Source: Chryseobacterium cucumeris (GTDB taxonomy: Bacteria > Bacteroidota > Bacteroidia > Flavobacteriales > Weeksellaceae). From it: a stretch of DNA of 64,000 nt. Position numbers and translations under genes: made by a program. Positions 51,763 to 61,691 of this stretch are shown piece after piece. Below the pieces are notes generated by a model, which was not told the origin of the DNA, did no database searches, and saw nothing but the letters and a program-made list of their open reading frames with translations. The stretch is taken from assembly GCF_001593385.1 (NCBI RefSeq), contig NZ_LUVZ01000001.1:248001-312000 (forward strand), given 5' to 3'. Within the stretch, counting starts at the first letter, position 1; every line of letters begins with the position of its first letter.

Positions 51763-52107
51763 ATGCCAAGATCAGTAAATGCCGTAGCTTCAAGAGCTCG
51801 CAGAAAGAAAATTTTTAAGCACGCTAAAGGTTATTTCGGAAGAAGAAAGAACGTTTGGACTGTAGCTAAAAACGCGGTAGAAAAAGCAATGCAATATGCT
51901 TACCGTGGTAGAAAAGAGAAAAAGAGAAATTTCAGAGCACTTTGGATCACTCGTATCAACGCGGGAACTAGAGAGCACGGAATGTCTTACTCTCAATTTA
52001 TGGGAGCTCTTAAAAAGAACAACATCGAACTTAACAGAAAAGTTTTAGCAGATTTAGCAATGAATCACCCTGAAGCTTTCAAAGCTGTTGTAGATCAAGT
52101 AAAATAA
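51763..52107 (+). CDS. rplT: 50S ribosomal protein L20
   Basis: A 114-residue basic protein that nucleates 23S rRNA folding in 50S assembly. The L20 signature is clear ([50 protein letters not shown]). It is cotranscribed with rpmI and followed by a strong terminator. Confidence 0.97.
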   Translation: MPRSVNAVASRARRKKIFKHAKGYFGRRKNVWTVAKNAVEKAMQYAYRGRKEKKRNFRALWITRINAGTREHGMSYSQFMGALKKNNIELNRKVLADLAMNHPEAFKAVVDQVK

Positions 52108-52136
52108 TGTAGAATAGATTTTGTTATCAATATAAG

Positions 52137-52161
52137 TCCCGGGTTTTCCCGGGATTTTTTT
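52137..52161 (+). terminator. Terminator of rpmI-rplT
   Basis: TCCCGGG-TTTT-CCCGGGA with T7. Confidence 0.85.
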
Positions 52162-52458
52162 GGTTATATACTTTTCAATTTCTTATATGGTAAATTCCAT
52201 TCTAATTACCATAACAACAGTAAACTTTATGAGTTAGAATTCACAAAAGATGAATTTATCATTAAACATATTCAATAATAAAGAAAAATTTACCTAAATT
52301 TTATTTATTTAGCGAATTTTAACCTAACACAATAATAAATTTAATAAAAAGATAAATTATTATTGATAAATCAAACAAATCAACACTATTCCAGTTAATA
52401 ACTAACAATAAATGATGATTTATTGCTATATTAGCAATATCTAAAGAAAGTATCAAAA
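52162..52458. other. AT-rich gap upstream of the M28 peptidase array
   Basis: No gene is supported. A 7-bp inverted repeat ATTGCTA-TAT-TAGCAAT (52422-52438) lies 20 bp before the first M28 gene and may be an operator covering its promoter. The rest is low-complexity AT. Confidence 0.3.
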
Positions 52459-53637
52459 ATGAAAAAAGTTGCAGCTTTTTTGCTCACATCCATTGCACTG
52501 CAGAATATAAGTGCACAAAGTTTTATTCAAGCTTATAAGGACAGAGCAGATATGGTTACCCAAACCAATATTAGTACAAACCTTCAGGAATTTGCAGGTT
52601 TTGGAATTAAAAAAACTGGCACAACAGCCAATAACAATGCTTTTGACTGGCTTAAAAACAAATATCTGTCCTACGGATATACAGCAACTAACATGTCCGA
52701 AGATTCTTTTACTTACGGAAGCAACACTTCAAAAAATTTAATTATTACCAAAACGGGAACAGTCTACCCTAACAAATATGTTATTATCTGTGGGCATTAT
52801 GATACAATTGTAGGCCCTGGAGTAAGTGACAACGGAAGCGGAACTTCCATTATTCTTGAAGCAGCAAGAATATTGAAAAATGTTCCAACAGAATACTCTA
52901 TCAAGTTTATTCATTTTTCCGGGGAAGAACAGGGGCTTGTGGGAAGTAACCATTATGTAAATAATGTAGCTTATCAGAATGGCAGTCAGGTTTTGGATAT
53001 AAAACTGGTTTTAAATATTGACCAGGTAGGTGGGCTTATTGGAAATAACAACAATACGATTACCTGCGAAAGAGATACTGGTGGAGTGTCTTCCAACAAT
53101 GCAGCCTCTACTGCTGTAACACAGGAACTGATGAACTGTACTACCCTTTACTCTCCTCTTCAGACGAATCTTTCGTATGCTTACAGCTCCGATTATATGC
53201 CTTTTGAGGCGAAAGGATACACCATTACCGGGTTCTACGAATATCTGAGAAGTGAAAACGAACATACAGTAAGTGATACTTTTGCCAACCTGGATCCTGT
53301 ATATGTCTTCAATGTAGGAAAAGCAGCTGTGGGAGCTTTACAGCACTTTGCCGTTGCCTCTACAACCAGCAATCTTTTAAGCACTAAAGATACAGCACAA
53401 CACTCAACAGAAGCCATCAGGTTTTATCCTAATCCGGCTAAAGATCTTGTGACTGTGGAATTTCAGGAAAAAGTAAAACAATTCAAAGTTGAAGTCAACG
53501 ACATGTCAGGAAATACTGTGTTATCGCTTGAAAACCAGGACAAAATAAATACTTCAGGATTAACAAACGGAGTCTACACCTTTACCATTAAAACCGATAA
53601 AGGAAATACTACAAAAAAAATAATCATTAATAAATAA
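52459..53637 (+). CDS. Secreted M28 zinc aminopeptidase, copy 1 of 3
   Basis: A 392-residue extracellular peptidase. A signal peptide (cleavage after ISAQ, residue 20) precedes an M28 domain (about 25-300). Zinc ligands are expected in CGHYDTIVGPGVSDNGSG (H and D), the catalytic Glu pair in HFSGEEQGLVGS, an Asp in NIDQVGG, and the last His in ENEHTVSDT. A type IX sorting domain (about 320-392) has RFYPNPAKDLVTVEF and ends KKIIINK. It is the first and most divergent of three tandem copies. Confidence 0.92.
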   Translation: MKKVAAFLLTSIALQNISAQSFIQAYKDRADMVTQTNISTNLQEFAGFGIKKTGTTANNNAFDWLKNKYLSYGYTATNMSEDSFTYGSNTSKNLIITKTGTVYPNKYVIICGHYDTIVGPGVSDNGSGTSIILEAARILKNVPTEYSIKFIHFSGEEQGLVGSNHYVNNVAYQNGSQVLDIKLVLNIDQVGGLIGNNNNTITCERDTGGVSSNNAASTAVTQELMNCTTLYSPLQTNLSYAYSSDYMPFEAKGYTITGFYEYLRSENEHTVSDTFANLDPVYVFNVGKAAVGALQHFAVASTTSNLLSTKDTAQHSTEAIRFYPNPAKDLVTVEFQEKVKQFKVEVNDMSGNTVLSLENQDKINTSGLTNGVYTFTIKTDKGNTTKKIIINK

Positions 53638-53645
53638 TGTCAGGT

Positions 53646-53682
53646 GGAATATTCTAAATCTGTTTTACATTCAGGAATATTC
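53646..53682. promoter_or_regulatory. Paired GGAATATTC sites before M28 copy 2
   Basis: GGAATATTC, containing the 8-bp palindrome GAATATTC, occurs at 53646-53654 and 53674-53682, 28 bp apart, in the 62-bp gap before the second peptidase gene. This is a possible operator pair. Confidence 0.3.
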
Positions 53683-53699
53683 AGCATTACTTTCATAGA

Positions 53700-54875
53700 A
53701 TGAAGAAAATCACTACTTTTTTATTGGCTTCTGTTGCTTTTCAAAGTATTGGCGCTCAAAGTTTCATTCAGGCTTATCAGGACAGGGCGGATATGGTAAA
53801 TCAAACCAATATTACAACTTACCTTCAGGAATTTGCTAATTTAGGGGTAAAAACTACTGGGTCAGCTGCTAATGCCAACGCCCTGACGTGGCTCAAAAAC
53901 AAATATCTTTCTTACGGATATACAGCCAGCCAGATTGTAGAAGACCCTTTTACAGCAGGGAGCTATAATTCTAAAAACCTTGTTATTACCAAGACAGGAA
54001 CTGTATACCCCAATAAATACGTAATTATTTGCGGACATTTCGACAGTATTACCGGCCTGGGAATCAATGATAACGGAAGCGGAACTTCTATTATTCTTGA
54101 AGCAGCAAGGATTCTGAAAGATGTTCCGACTGAATATTCTATAAAATTCATTCATTTTTCCGGGGAAGAGCAAGGACTTCTGGGAAGTAAGCATTATGTC
54201 AACAATGTAGCGTATCAGAGCGGCACTCGTGTTCTGGATATTAAACTTGTTTTTAATCTCGACCAGGTAGGCGGTGTGATGGGAAATAACAACAATACTG
54301 TTTACTGTGATGAAGATCAAGGCGGACTTTCTTCCAATAATGCAGCTTCGGCTGCTGTAACTCAGGAACTGAGAAACTGCACAGCACTCTACTCTCCTCT
54401 TCTGACTGCTGTAGATCCCGCTGCTGATACGGATTACATCCCTTTTGAACAGAAAGGCGAAGTGATTACAGGTTTCTTTGAAAGAATAAGAAGCACCTAT
54501 CCGCATACAGTGAATGATACTTTTGCCAATACAGATCCTGTATACATTTACAAGATAGGAAAAGCGTCTGTGGGAGCACTGCAGCATTTCGCCGTTGCTA
54601 CCGGAACATTGGGAACGCATGAAACCGCTGTAAAAAACACACTGGAAAGTGTAAAAATCTATCCAAATCCTGCCAAAGATGTCATCAATATTGAACTTCC
54701 GGATTCCAGGGTTAAAAACTTCACTTTTGAAATCACTGATTTCCAAGGACGTTCTATTTTCAAGAGAAACAATGAAACCAAAATTAACGCGTCCTCACTT
54801 GAAAACGGAGCTTATATCGGAATTTTAAAAATTGGGGATCAAAAGGTTGTCAGAAAAGTGATGATTGAAAGATAA
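53700..54875 (+). CDS. Secreted M28 zinc aminopeptidase, copy 2 of 3
   Basis: A 391-residue paralogue with signal peptide (cleavage after IGAQ), the M28 ligand set CGHFDSITGLGINDNGSG, HFSGEEQGLLGS, NLDQVGG and YPHTVNDT, and a type IX sorting domain (about 320-391, IYPNPAKDVINIEL) ending KVMIER. It follows copy 1 by 62 bp. A stretch of 38 nt (54381-54418) is identical to copy 3, and the local protein is nearly identical there, pointing to conversion between copies 2 and 3. Confidence 0.92.
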   Translation: MKKITTFLLASVAFQSIGAQSFIQAYQDRADMVNQTNITTYLQEFANLGVKTTGSAANANALTWLKNKYLSYGYTASQIVEDPFTAGSYNSKNLVITKTGTVYPNKYVIICGHFDSITGLGINDNGSGTSIILEAARILKDVPTEYSIKFIHFSGEEQGLLGSKHYVNNVAYQSGTRVLDIKLVFNLDQVGGVMGNNNNTVYCDEDQGGLSSNNAASAAVTQELRNCTALYSPLLTAVDPAADTDYIPFEQKGEVITGFFERIRSTYPHTVNDTFANTDPVYIYKIGKASVGALQHFAVATGTLGTHETAVKNTLESVKIYPNPAKDVINIELPDSRVKNFTFEITDFQGRSIFKRNNETKINASSLENGAYIGILKIGDQKVVRKVMIER

Positions 54876-54903
54876 TACAATATGCAAGCCTCTATTTGTA
54901 AAT

Positions 54904-54932
54904 AAAACCTTTGAATAGTTTCAAAGGTTTTT
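54904..54932 (+). terminator. Terminator after M28 copy 2
   Basis: AAAACCTTTGAA-TAGT-TTCAAAGGTTTT followed by T, with TATTTTT beyond. Copies 1 and 2 may share a transcript ending here. Confidence 0.75.
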
Positions 54933-55082
54933 ATTTTTATACCAGATCCACATTACAGTATTTACAAAACATTCGCAATAATCAATATGATATTCATAGT
55001 AAATATTCTTTTATTTTAAAATATTAAACACTTTATTGTGATTTATTTACTACATTCGTGTTACCAAAATAATATTATTTAT

Positions 55083-56252
55083 ATGAAAAAAATCACAACA
55101 CTTTTATGCTCTGCATTGATGATGCAGAGTGTTGCGGCTCAAACTTTTATTCAGGCTTACAAAGACAGAGCTGACCTGGTAACACAAACCAACATCACCA
55201 ACAATCTCCAGGAATTCAGTAATTTAGGCGTAAAAACCACAGGTTCAGTAGCGAATACGAATACCCTGAACTGGATTAAAAACAAGTATCTTTCTTACGG
55301 CTATACTGCGAGCCAGATAGAAGAAAGTCCTTTTACCTTTGGAAGTACCAGTTCCAAAAATTTAATCATCACCAAAACAGGAACGCTGTATCCTAACAAG
55401 TATGTCATTATATGTGGGCATTTCGATACCATTTATGGCCCTGGAGTGAATGATAACGGCAGCGGAACGTCTATTATTCTTGAAGCAGCAAGGATTCTGA
55501 AAAACGTTCCTACTGAATATTCTATAAAGTTCATCCATTTTTCAGGTGAAGAACAGGGATTAAAAGGAAGCAGCCATTATGTGAACAACGTAGTATATCA
55601 GGGAGGTGTCCGCAAATTAGATATCAAACTGGTCTTCAATCTGGATCAGGTAGGCGGAGTGAAAGGAAACAACAATACAACCGTATATTGTGATGAAGAC
55701 CAGGGAGGTGTTTCCAGTAACAATGCAGCTTCTGCTGCTGTCACTCAACAACTAAGAAATTGTACAGCACTCTACTCTCCTCTTCTGACTGCTGTAGATC
55801 CGGCAGCTGATACGGATTATATTCCTTTCGAACAGAAAGGTGAAGTGATTACCGGATTTTTTGAAAGGATAAGAAGCACTTACCCTCACAGCTCTAAGGA
55901 TACTTTCACCAATATGGATCCTGTTTATGTATACAAGATCGGAAAAGCAACCGTGGGTGCTTTACAGCATTTTGCAGCAGCATCAACCACCATGAGCAAA
56001 CCCGCTTCAAAAAATTCACTGGAAGCTGTAAAGATCTACCCTAATCCAGCCAATAATATGATTAATATTGACTTACCGGATTCTAAGGGAGTGGATTTCA
56101 GCTTTGAAATCAGCAATTCTTTGGGAAGGTCACTTTTGAAAGTCAATAACGAAAGAAAGGTTAATGTTTCATCTCTTCAGAACGGAGTCTATATTGGAGT
56201 TTTGAAAGTGGGCGAAGAAACCCTTGTTAAGAATATTATGATTGAAAGATAA
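55083..56252 (+). CDS. Secreted M28 zinc aminopeptidase, copy 3 of 3
   Basis: A 389-residue paralogue. The start is the ATG at 55083, where the signal peptide (MKKITTLLCSALMMQSVAAQ) begins; an upstream extension from 55038 lacks a signal. Zinc-ligand motifs are CGHFDTIYGPGVNDNGSG, HFSGEEQGLKGS, NLDQVGG and YPHSSKDT. The type IX sorting domain (about 320-389) has IYPNPANNMINIDL and ends NIMIER. It is separated from copy 2 by a terminator, so it has its own transcript. Confidence 0.92.
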   Translation: MKKITTLLCSALMMQSVAAQTFIQAYKDRADLVTQTNITNNLQEFSNLGVKTTGSVANTNTLNWIKNKYLSYGYTASQIEESPFTFGSTSSKNLIITKTGTLYPNKYVIICGHFDTIYGPGVNDNGSGTSIILEAARILKNVPTEYSIKFIHFSGEEQGLKGSSHYVNNVVYQGGVRKLDIKLVFNLDQVGGVKGNNNTTVYCDEDQGGVSSNNAASAAVTQQLRNCTALYSPLLTAVDPAADTDYIPFEQKGEVITGFFERIRSTYPHSSKDTFTNMDPVYVYKIGKATVGALQHFAAASTTMSKPASKNSLEAVKIYPNPANNMINIDLPDSKGVDFSFEISNSLGRSLLKVNNERKVNVSSLQNGVYIGVLKVGEETLVKNIMIER

Positions 56253-56276
56253 GAAATCAATTCATTGATAATAAAA

Positions 56277-56307
56277 AAACAGCAGGGTTATTCTATTCCT
56301 GCTGTTT
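56277..56307 (+). terminator. Terminator after M28 copy 3
   Basis: AAAACAGCAGG-loop-CCTGCTGTTTT, an 11-bp stem, followed by GTTTT. Confidence 0.75.
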
Positions 56308-56396
56308 TGTTTTAGAAGAGCGTGTTTAAATATTTTTACTTCAAACAGTTATTTTTTAATGCGAGTCCTTTTATTTTAGAAATAATAGCTTGTTCA

Positions 56397-56882
56397 TTAA
56401 TAAAACCATTTTTGATATCTGCTAATAATTCTTCCAGGGGTTATTTTATATACATCCGCTTCATTAAATGACAAAAACCGTATAATTTCTTCTAAGGCTT
56501 TATCAAAATCTTTAAGTCCACAATAGGACAGATATTTTATCTGAGATGCTAATTTATTGTGCTTGTCTCTTTGTAATAAATTATCCGCAATATCAATAGC
56601 CCATTGATATTCTCCTAGTTTATACCAGCAGTTTGACATGAATAATAGTCTGTAGATTTCAGATTTTGTAGATAACTTGCTGATATTCTGTAAAATTTCT
56701 ACAGCGGGCATATATTGCCCGTTATCCATTAAATTCTTAGCTTTCTGTAACCCATCAATCATATCTGAAAGTTTATTTTCTATGATCTTAAAATAACGCT
56801 TTTCATTTACCGAAAGAATTCTTGTCTCACAATCAAAAAGCGAGTCAATTTTATTGATCTCTGCCTTTAAGAATCTCTTCAA
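56397..56882 (-). CDS. Helical (TPR-like) protein at the end of the his operon
   Basis: A 161-residue cytoplasmic helical protein with TPR-like spacing (MPAVEILQNISKL, SNCWYKLGEYQWAIDIADNLL, DFDKALEEIIRFL). It is not recognised as a histidine enzyme. Its start lies inside hisIE and overlaps its end by 32 bp, so it is translated from the his mRNA. Whether it serves histidine synthesis or merely rides on the operon is open. Confidence 0.62.
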   Translation of the reverse strand: MKRFLKAEINKIDSLFDCETRILSVNEKRYFKIIENKLSDMIDGLQKAKNLMDNGQYMPAVEILQNISKLSTKSEIYRLLFMSNCWYKLGEYQWAIDIADNLLQRDKHNKLASQIKYLSYCGLKDFDKALEEIIRFLSFNEADVYKITPGRIISRYQKWFY

Positions 56883-57438
56883 TCTCCTCCATTGAAAACC
56901 CTTTGGCTTTCAATAAAATTAAAAAGTGATACAGCAGATCTGCTGCTTCGTTTTTAAAGAGATCATCATTATTGTCTTTTGCCTCTATAACCAATTCTAC
57001 GGCCTCCTCGCCTACTTTTTGAGCCATTTTATTGATTCCTCTCTGATATAATGAGTAAGTATATGAGTCTTCAGCCTTTGTATCTATTCTCTGAGAGATT
57101 TTTTCTTCCAGTTCATATAGAAATCCTTTGGGACTCTTTTCTCCGAAGCAACTGAAACTTCCGGTATGACATACTACATTTTTCGGAACGGCTTTAATTA
57201 AAATGGTATCCTTATCACAGTCGATGTCAATACTTTTTACCGTTAAAAAATTACCCGATTCCTCACCTTTTGTCCAGAGTCTGTTTTTGGAACGGCTGAA
57301 AAAAGTAACAATTCCTTCTTTTTTTGTTTTCTCAAAAGCTTCCTCATTCATGTAGCCCAACATCAAAACCTGCAGCGTTCTGTTATCCTGAATCACTACC
57401 GGAACAAGCCCGTTATCTTTACTAAAATCTATTTTCAT
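56851..57438 (-). CDS. hisIE: Bifunctional phosphoribosyl-AMP cyclohydrolase/phosphoribosyl-ATP pyrophosphatase
   Basis: A 195-residue fusion catalysing steps 2 and 3 of histidine synthesis. The HisI part (about 1-105) has the metal motifs DIDCDKDT and CHTGSFSCF. The HisE part (about 110-195) has the MazG-like signature [13 protein letters not shown] and [12 protein letters not shown]. It overlaps hisF by 4 bp. Confidence 0.95.
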   Translation of the reverse strand: MKIDFSKDNGLVPVVIQDNRTLQVLMLGYMNEEAFEKTKKEGIVTFFSRSKNRLWTKGEESGNFLTVKSIDIDCDKDTILIKAVPKNVVCHTGSFSCFGEKSPKGFLYELEEKISQRIDTKAEDSYTYSLYQRGINKMAQKVGEEAVELVIEAKDNNDDLFKNEAADLLYHFLILLKAKGFSMEEIEEILKGRDQ

Positions 57439-58187
57439 CGTACTTCAATTTTTTGAGTTTTTAACTGTTGTTTCAAATCCTGAATTCCTATTTCATTAAA
57501 GTGGAAAATACTGGCTGCCAAGCCTCCTGTAGCTTTTGTTTCATTAAATACTTTAACAAAATCATCAATGGTACCAGCGCCTCCGGAAGCAATCACCGGA
57601 ATGCTCATACTTTCTGAAACCAGCTTTGTAATCCTAATATCAAAGCCGTTTTTTGTGCCGTCACCATCCATAGAAGTTAGCAGAATTTCGCCTGCTCCAA
57701 GGGATTCCGCTTGTTTTGCCCATTCCAGTGTTGAAAGTTCAGTAGCTTCTCTTCCTCCTTTGATATGCACCAGATCTTTATCGCCTACTTGCCTTGTATC
57801 AATAGCAACCACTATACACTGGCTCCCAAATTCTTTAGCCAGATCAGAGATAAGGGACGGATTTTTAACCGCGGAAGAATTGATACTGATTTTGTCTGCC
57901 CCGGCTTCCAAAAGCTTTCTTACATCTTCCACAGACGAAATTCCGCCTCCTACCGTAAATGGAATACTGAGCTCTTTGGCAATTTCTTTTACAAGTTCTA
58001 CAAAAGTCTTCCTGTTTTCAATAGTTGCCGTAATATCAAGGAAAACAAGCTCATCAGCTCCTTCCCGCTCATATTTTTTGGCAAGTTCTACAGGATCCCC
58101 TGCATTTTTAAGATCTTCAAAGTTGACTCCCTTTACAGTTGCTCCATCTTTGATATCCAGACATGGAATAAGTCTTTTCTTAAGCAT
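57435..58187 (-). CDS. hisF: Imidazole glycerol phosphate synthase, cyclase subunit
   Basis: A TIM-barrel enzyme of 250 residues from [12 protein letters not shown], which makes IGP and AICAR from PRFAR using ammonia from HisH. Catalytic Asp residues are expected in CLDIKDG (D9 region) and near residue 130 (VAIDTRQVG). The phosphate loops TVGGGISS and VIASGGAGT are intact. An ATG two codons upstream (58193) is an alternative start. It overlaps hisA by 8 bp. Confidence 0.94.
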   Translation of the reverse strand: MLKKRLIPCLDIKDGATVKGVNFEDLKNAGDPVELAKKYEREGADELVFLDITATIENRKTFVELVKEIAKELSIPFTVGGGISSVEDVRKLLEAGADKISINSSAVKNPSLISDLAKEFGSQCIVVAIDTRQVGDKDLVHIKGGREATELSTLEWAKQAESLGAGEILLTSMDGDGTKNGFDIRITKLVSESMSIPVIASGGAGTIDDFVKVFNETKATGGLAASIFHFNEIGIQDLKQQLKTQKIEVR

Positions 58188-58899
58188 TTTCAATAAAATT
58201 TTGAAGTTGTTGTAAACTTATTTTTCCCTCATAAATTGCTTTTCCAATGATTGTTCCCGAACAGCCGACATCCTTCATCTTATAGACATCAGCAATACTT
58301 GAAATACCGCCGCTTGCTACCAGCTGAACAGATGTTTTATATAAAATTTCAATATAAAGACCTGTTGAAGGACCTTCCAGCATACCGTCTTTTGCAATAT
58401 CAGTACAAATAGTGGTCTGTATTCCTTTTTCCTGATACTGAAGGATGAAATCGATGATATCATTGTCACTTTCTTCGAGCCATCCCGAGGTTTTAATCTT
58501 TCTGTTATCACAGTCTGCTCCCAGAATAATTTTCTCACCATACTTTTGAATCATTTCATAGCAGAATTCAGGATTTTGCACTGCAATACTTCCTAAAGTG
58601 ATCTGTTTTGCACCGGAATTAAAGGCTGTTTCAATATCCTCCTGAGTCTTTAATCCTCCTCCAAAGTCAATATGCAACGAAGTGGCACGAGCAATATTTT
58701 CCAGAACCTTCTGATTCACAATATGCTTTGATTTTGCCCCGTCAAGATCTACCAGGTGAAGAAACTGAATACCAAAACTTTCAAACTCTTTGGCCACTTC
58801 TACAGGGTCTTCATTGTATATTTTCTTTGTATTGTAATCTCCTTTTGATAAACGGACACATTTACCGTCGATAATATCAATAGCCGGAATTATCTTCAT
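58180..58899 (-). CDS. hisA: Phosphoribosylformimino-5-aminoimidazole carboxamide ribotide isomerase
   Basis: A 239-residue TIM-barrel isomerase (ProFAR to PRFAR) beginning [17 protein letters not shown], with the catalytic Asp in that motif (D8) and a second near residue 130. Phosphate-binding loops are [10 protein letters not shown] and [12 protein letters not shown]. An adjacent ATG (58902) overlaps the hisH stop and is an equally possible start. Confidence 0.94.
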   Translation of the reverse strand: MKIIPAIDIIDGKCVRLSKGDYNTKKIYNEDPVEVAKEFESFGIQFLHLVDLDGAKSKHIVNQKVLENIARATSLHIDFGGGLKTQEDIETAFNSGAKQITLGSIAVQNPEFCYEMIQKYGEKIILGADCDNRKIKTSGWLEESDNDIIDFILQYQEKGIQTTICTDIAKDGMLEGPSTGLYIEILYKTSVQLVASGGISSIADVYKMKDVGCSGTIIGKAIYEGKISLQQLQNFIENA

Positions 58900-58901
58900 C
58901 A

Positions 58902-59480
58902 TTATAAATTTATAAAGTTCTTAACGATCTGATTCCCTACCATTCCCGATTTTTCCGGGTGAAACTGTACTGCATAGAAATTGTCTTTCTGCAATGAAGC
59001 ACTGAATGGCAGGATATAATCACAAACCGATGTTGTATAGTCTGACAGTTCACAATAATAGCTGTGAACAAAATACACATCACCACTCTTTTCTATTCCT
59101 GAAAACAGTGGCGAAGTCTGCCCGGAAACGGTATTCCAGCCCATATGCGGAACAATATCCTTTGCCGGAAACTTTCTGACATTGATATCAAAAATCCCCA
59201 TTCCTTCGGTATCTCCTTCTTCATTTCCTTTACACATCAGCTGCATTCCCAGACATATTCCTAAAACCGGCTGTATAAGACCAGGAATCAACAGATCAAG
59301 CTCTTTTTCCTTCAGCAGTTTCATGGTTGATGAAGCTTCTCCCACGCCCGGAAAGATCACTTTGTCAGCTTTTAAAATCTGTTCGGGATCATCGGTGACC
59401 ACGGAATCAACATTCAGTCTGTTGAGGGCATTCTGAACGGAATTTACATTTCCTCCGTTGTATTTTATTATAGCGATCAT
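58902..59480 (-). CDS. hisH: Imidazole glycerol phosphate synthase, glutaminase subunit
   Basis: A 192-residue class I glutamine amidotransferase feeding ammonia to HisF. The nucleophile Cys is in [10 protein letters not shown] (about C76) and the His/Glu of the triad in VQFHPEKSG (about 172-180). The N-terminus [12 protein letters not shown] is characteristic of HisH. It lies 2 bp after hisB and touches hisA. Confidence 0.95.
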   Translation of the reverse strand: MIAIIKYNGGNVNSVQNALNRLNVDSVVTDDPEQILKADKVIFPGVGEASSTMKLLKEKELDLLIPGLIQPVLGICLGMQLMCKGNEEGDTEGMGIFDINVRKFPAKDIVPHMGWNTVSGQTSPLFSGIEKSGDVYFVHSYYCELSDYTTSVCDYILPFSASLQKDNFYAVQFHPEKSGMVGNQIVKNFINL

Positions 59481-59482
59481 AT

Positions 59483-60577
59483 TTATAAACTTCCTTTTGT
59501 AGAAGGTAAACTGTAGTTAGCATCCGATTGGTTCACTGCTATTTTAACGGCTTTTGCAAATGCTTTAAAAATGGATTCAATTTTGTGGTGTTCGTTATCT
59601 CCTTCTGCTTTGATATTCAGATTGGACTTTGAAGCATCGGTGAAGGATTTAAAGAAGTGAAAAAACATTTCCGTAGGCATGTCTCCAATTTTTTCTCTTT
59701 TAAACGGAGCATCCCATACCAGCCACGGTCTTCCGCCGAAATCGATAGCCACCTGAGAAAGACAGTCATCCATCGGAAGCAGGAAACCATATCGTTCAAT
59801 ACCTTTTTTCTTTCCTAAGGCTTTTAAAATAGCTTCTCCCAGCACAATTCCGGTATCTTCTATCGTGTGGTGTTCATCTACGGCAAGATCTCCGTTCACT
59901 TTAATCGTAAGATCCATATTTCCGTGTCTGGCAATCTGGTCCAGCATGTGATCAAAAAATTTAAGCCCGGTTGAAATATCTGATTTTCCGTTTCCATCAA
60001 GATTGACCGTAATTTCTATGTCTGTTTCATTGGTTTTTCTGGATACTTTAGCCTTTCTCATTCCTGATTTTAAGAACTGATAGATCTCCGACCATTTTAA
60101 AGTAGATAGCTCCGCTTCGCTATTTAAGTTTTTGTTAAGATAAATAGCTTTAGTACCTAGATTTTTAGCAAGTTGAACATCGGTATTTCGATCACCAATT
60201 ACATAGGAATTTTCAAGGTCGTAATTCCCATAAATATATTTTCCGAGCATTCCAACTCCGGGTTTTCTGGTGGGAAGATTTTGGGATTCAAAGCTTCTGT
60301 CAATCAAAATATCACTGAAAGTTATCCCTTCATTTTCAAATGCCTGCAACATTTTCTCATGAGGTTTTATGAAATCGTCTTCAGGAAAACTCTCAGTTCC
60401 CAATCCATCCTGATTGGTGACCATTACCAATTCATAATCTAATTCATTGACAATTTTTGCAAGATTTTGAAAAACTCCCGGATAAAACTCAAGCTTTTCC
60501 AGAGAATCAACCTGAAAATCTGCAGGCGGTTCGATAATAAGCGTTCCGTCGCGGTCTATAAAGAGTACTTTTTTCAT
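59483..60577 (-). CDS. hisB: Bifunctional histidinol-phosphatase/imidazoleglycerol-phosphate dehydratase
   Basis: A 364-residue fusion. The N-terminal HAD phosphatase (about 1-165) has the FIDRDGTL nucleophile motif and [12 protein letters not shown]. The C-terminal dehydratase (about 172-364) has the metal-binding [20 protein letters not shown] and [10 protein letters not shown] motifs. The HisNB fusion is common in gammaproteobacteria and Bacteroidota. It ends 2 bp before hisH and starts 2 bp after hisC. Confidence 0.95.
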   Translation of the reverse strand: MKKVLFIDRDGTLIIEPPADFQVDSLEKLEFYPGVFQNLAKIVNELDYELVMVTNQDGLGTESFPEDDFIKPHEKMLQAFENEGITFSDILIDRSFESQNLPTRKPGVGMLGKYIYGNYDLENSYVIGDRNTDVQLAKNLGTKAIYLNKNLNSEAELSTLKWSEIYQFLKSGMRKAKVSRKTNETDIEITVNLDGNGKSDISTGLKFFDHMLDQIARHGNMDLTIKVNGDLAVDEHHTIEDTGIVLGEAILKALGKKKGIERYGFLLPMDDCLSQVAIDFGGRPWLVWDAPFKREKIGDMPTEMFFHFFKSFTDASKSNLNIKAEGDNEHHKIESIFKAFAKAVKIAVNQSDANYSLPSTKGSL

Positions 60578-60579
60578 TG

Positions 60580-61605
60580 TTAGATACTTTTTAAAAGATT
60601 AATTAATTTTTCATTTTCGGCACGGTTTCCCACATTAATCCTGATACATCCCGGAATGGCCGGATCTCTTCTGCTGGTTAAAACTTCCTCTTCCAGCATT
60701 TTTGCATAGACATTATCAACATTTTCCATTCTGATCAGAAAGAAATTGGCATCTGTTGAAAAGACTTCGGAAATACATTGAATTCCTTCAAACTGCTGTT
60801 TAAGCCATGTTCTTTCTTCCAGAATACGACTTACGTTCTCCTGAAGTCTGTTTTCTTCCGCGAGAGTCTTTAAAATCAATTCCTGGCTCAAAACATTCAC
60901 ATTATAAGGTGCTTTTACCGTATTAATAAGACTGATAATTTCTTCAGATGCATATGCCATACCTACTCTTGCTCCGGCAATTCCCCATGCTTTAGAGAAG
61001 GTTTGCAGCACAATCAGGTTAGAATATTTTTCCAACAACTCAATACTTGATTTTTTACCAGAGAATTCGATATACGCTTCATCTACCACTACAATTCCGC
61101 TGAAATTCTGAATATAAAATTCAATATCATCCACACTGTTTCCGGTAGGGTTATTAGGAGAACATAAAAAGAAAATTTTCAGTGAAGAATCATCTGCCAC
61201 CTTTAAGAAATTATCTTTTACGATTTCAAAGTTTTCATCCAGATCCAGTTTCAGAATTTTATTTTCATTGATGGCTGCATAGAAACCGTACATCGCAAAG
61301 GACGGATTCATCATCAGAATGGCATCTTTTTTAGGCTCGCAAAAAATTTTAATGATAAGATCTATCAGCTCATCACTTCCGTTTCCTATGGCAATCTGTG
61401 AAGGTGCAACTTTTTTAATCCCTGCAAGCTTGCTTTTAAGCTTTTTCTGGGTAGAATCAGGGTAACGGTTGCATTCTCCAAAAGGGCTTTCATTCGCATC
61501 CAGCATTACCGGAGCATTAAATTCATTGTGATCCCTGAAACTGATGTATGGTTGTAATTGTAATATATTTTCTCTTACGAGTGTTTTGATACTGTTATTT
61601 TTCAT
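60580..61605 (-). CDS. hisC: Histidinol-phosphate aminotransferase
   Basis: A 341-residue fold-type I PLP enzyme. The PLP Lys lies in [16 protein letters not shown], the Asp-Tyr cofactor motif in [12 protein letters not shown], and the N-terminal [15 protein letters not shown] is the HisC hallmark. It converts imidazole-acetol phosphate to histidinol phosphate using glutamate. It sits 86 bp after hisD. Confidence 0.95.
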   Translation of the reverse strand: MKNNSIKTLVRENILQLQPYISFRDHNEFNAPVMLDANESPFGECNRYPDSTQKKLKSKLAGIKKVAPSQIAIGNGSDELIDLIIKIFCEPKKDAILMMNPSFAMYGFYAAINENKILKLDLDENFEIVKDNFLKVADDSSLKIFFLCSPNNPTGNSVDDIEFYIQNFSGIVVVDEAYIEFSGKKSSIELLEKYSNLIVLQTFSKAWGIAGARVGMAYASEEIISLINTVKAPYNVNVLSQELILKTLAEENRLQENVSRILEERTWLKQQFEGIQCISEVFSTDANFFLIRMENVDNVYAKMLEEEVLTSRRDPAIPGCIRINVGNRAENEKLINLLKSI

Positions 61606-61691
61606 TGTATTGTTTATCTAAATCTATTTTAAACCGTTAAGTCCAGGACCTTTATTTTCAAATGGTTTTATGGTTTTGCGTTTCTCAACAT

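Noticed and set aside
53862..54746. 294-residue minus-strand ORF across the second M28 gene
   Set aside because: It is antisense to a gene with intact zinc ligands, signal peptide and sorting domain, and its own sequence has no recognisable motif.
57568..58215. 215-residue plus-strand ORF over hisF
   Set aside because: Shadow of hisF; Ser/Pro-rich composition without family resemblance, while hisF is fully conserved.
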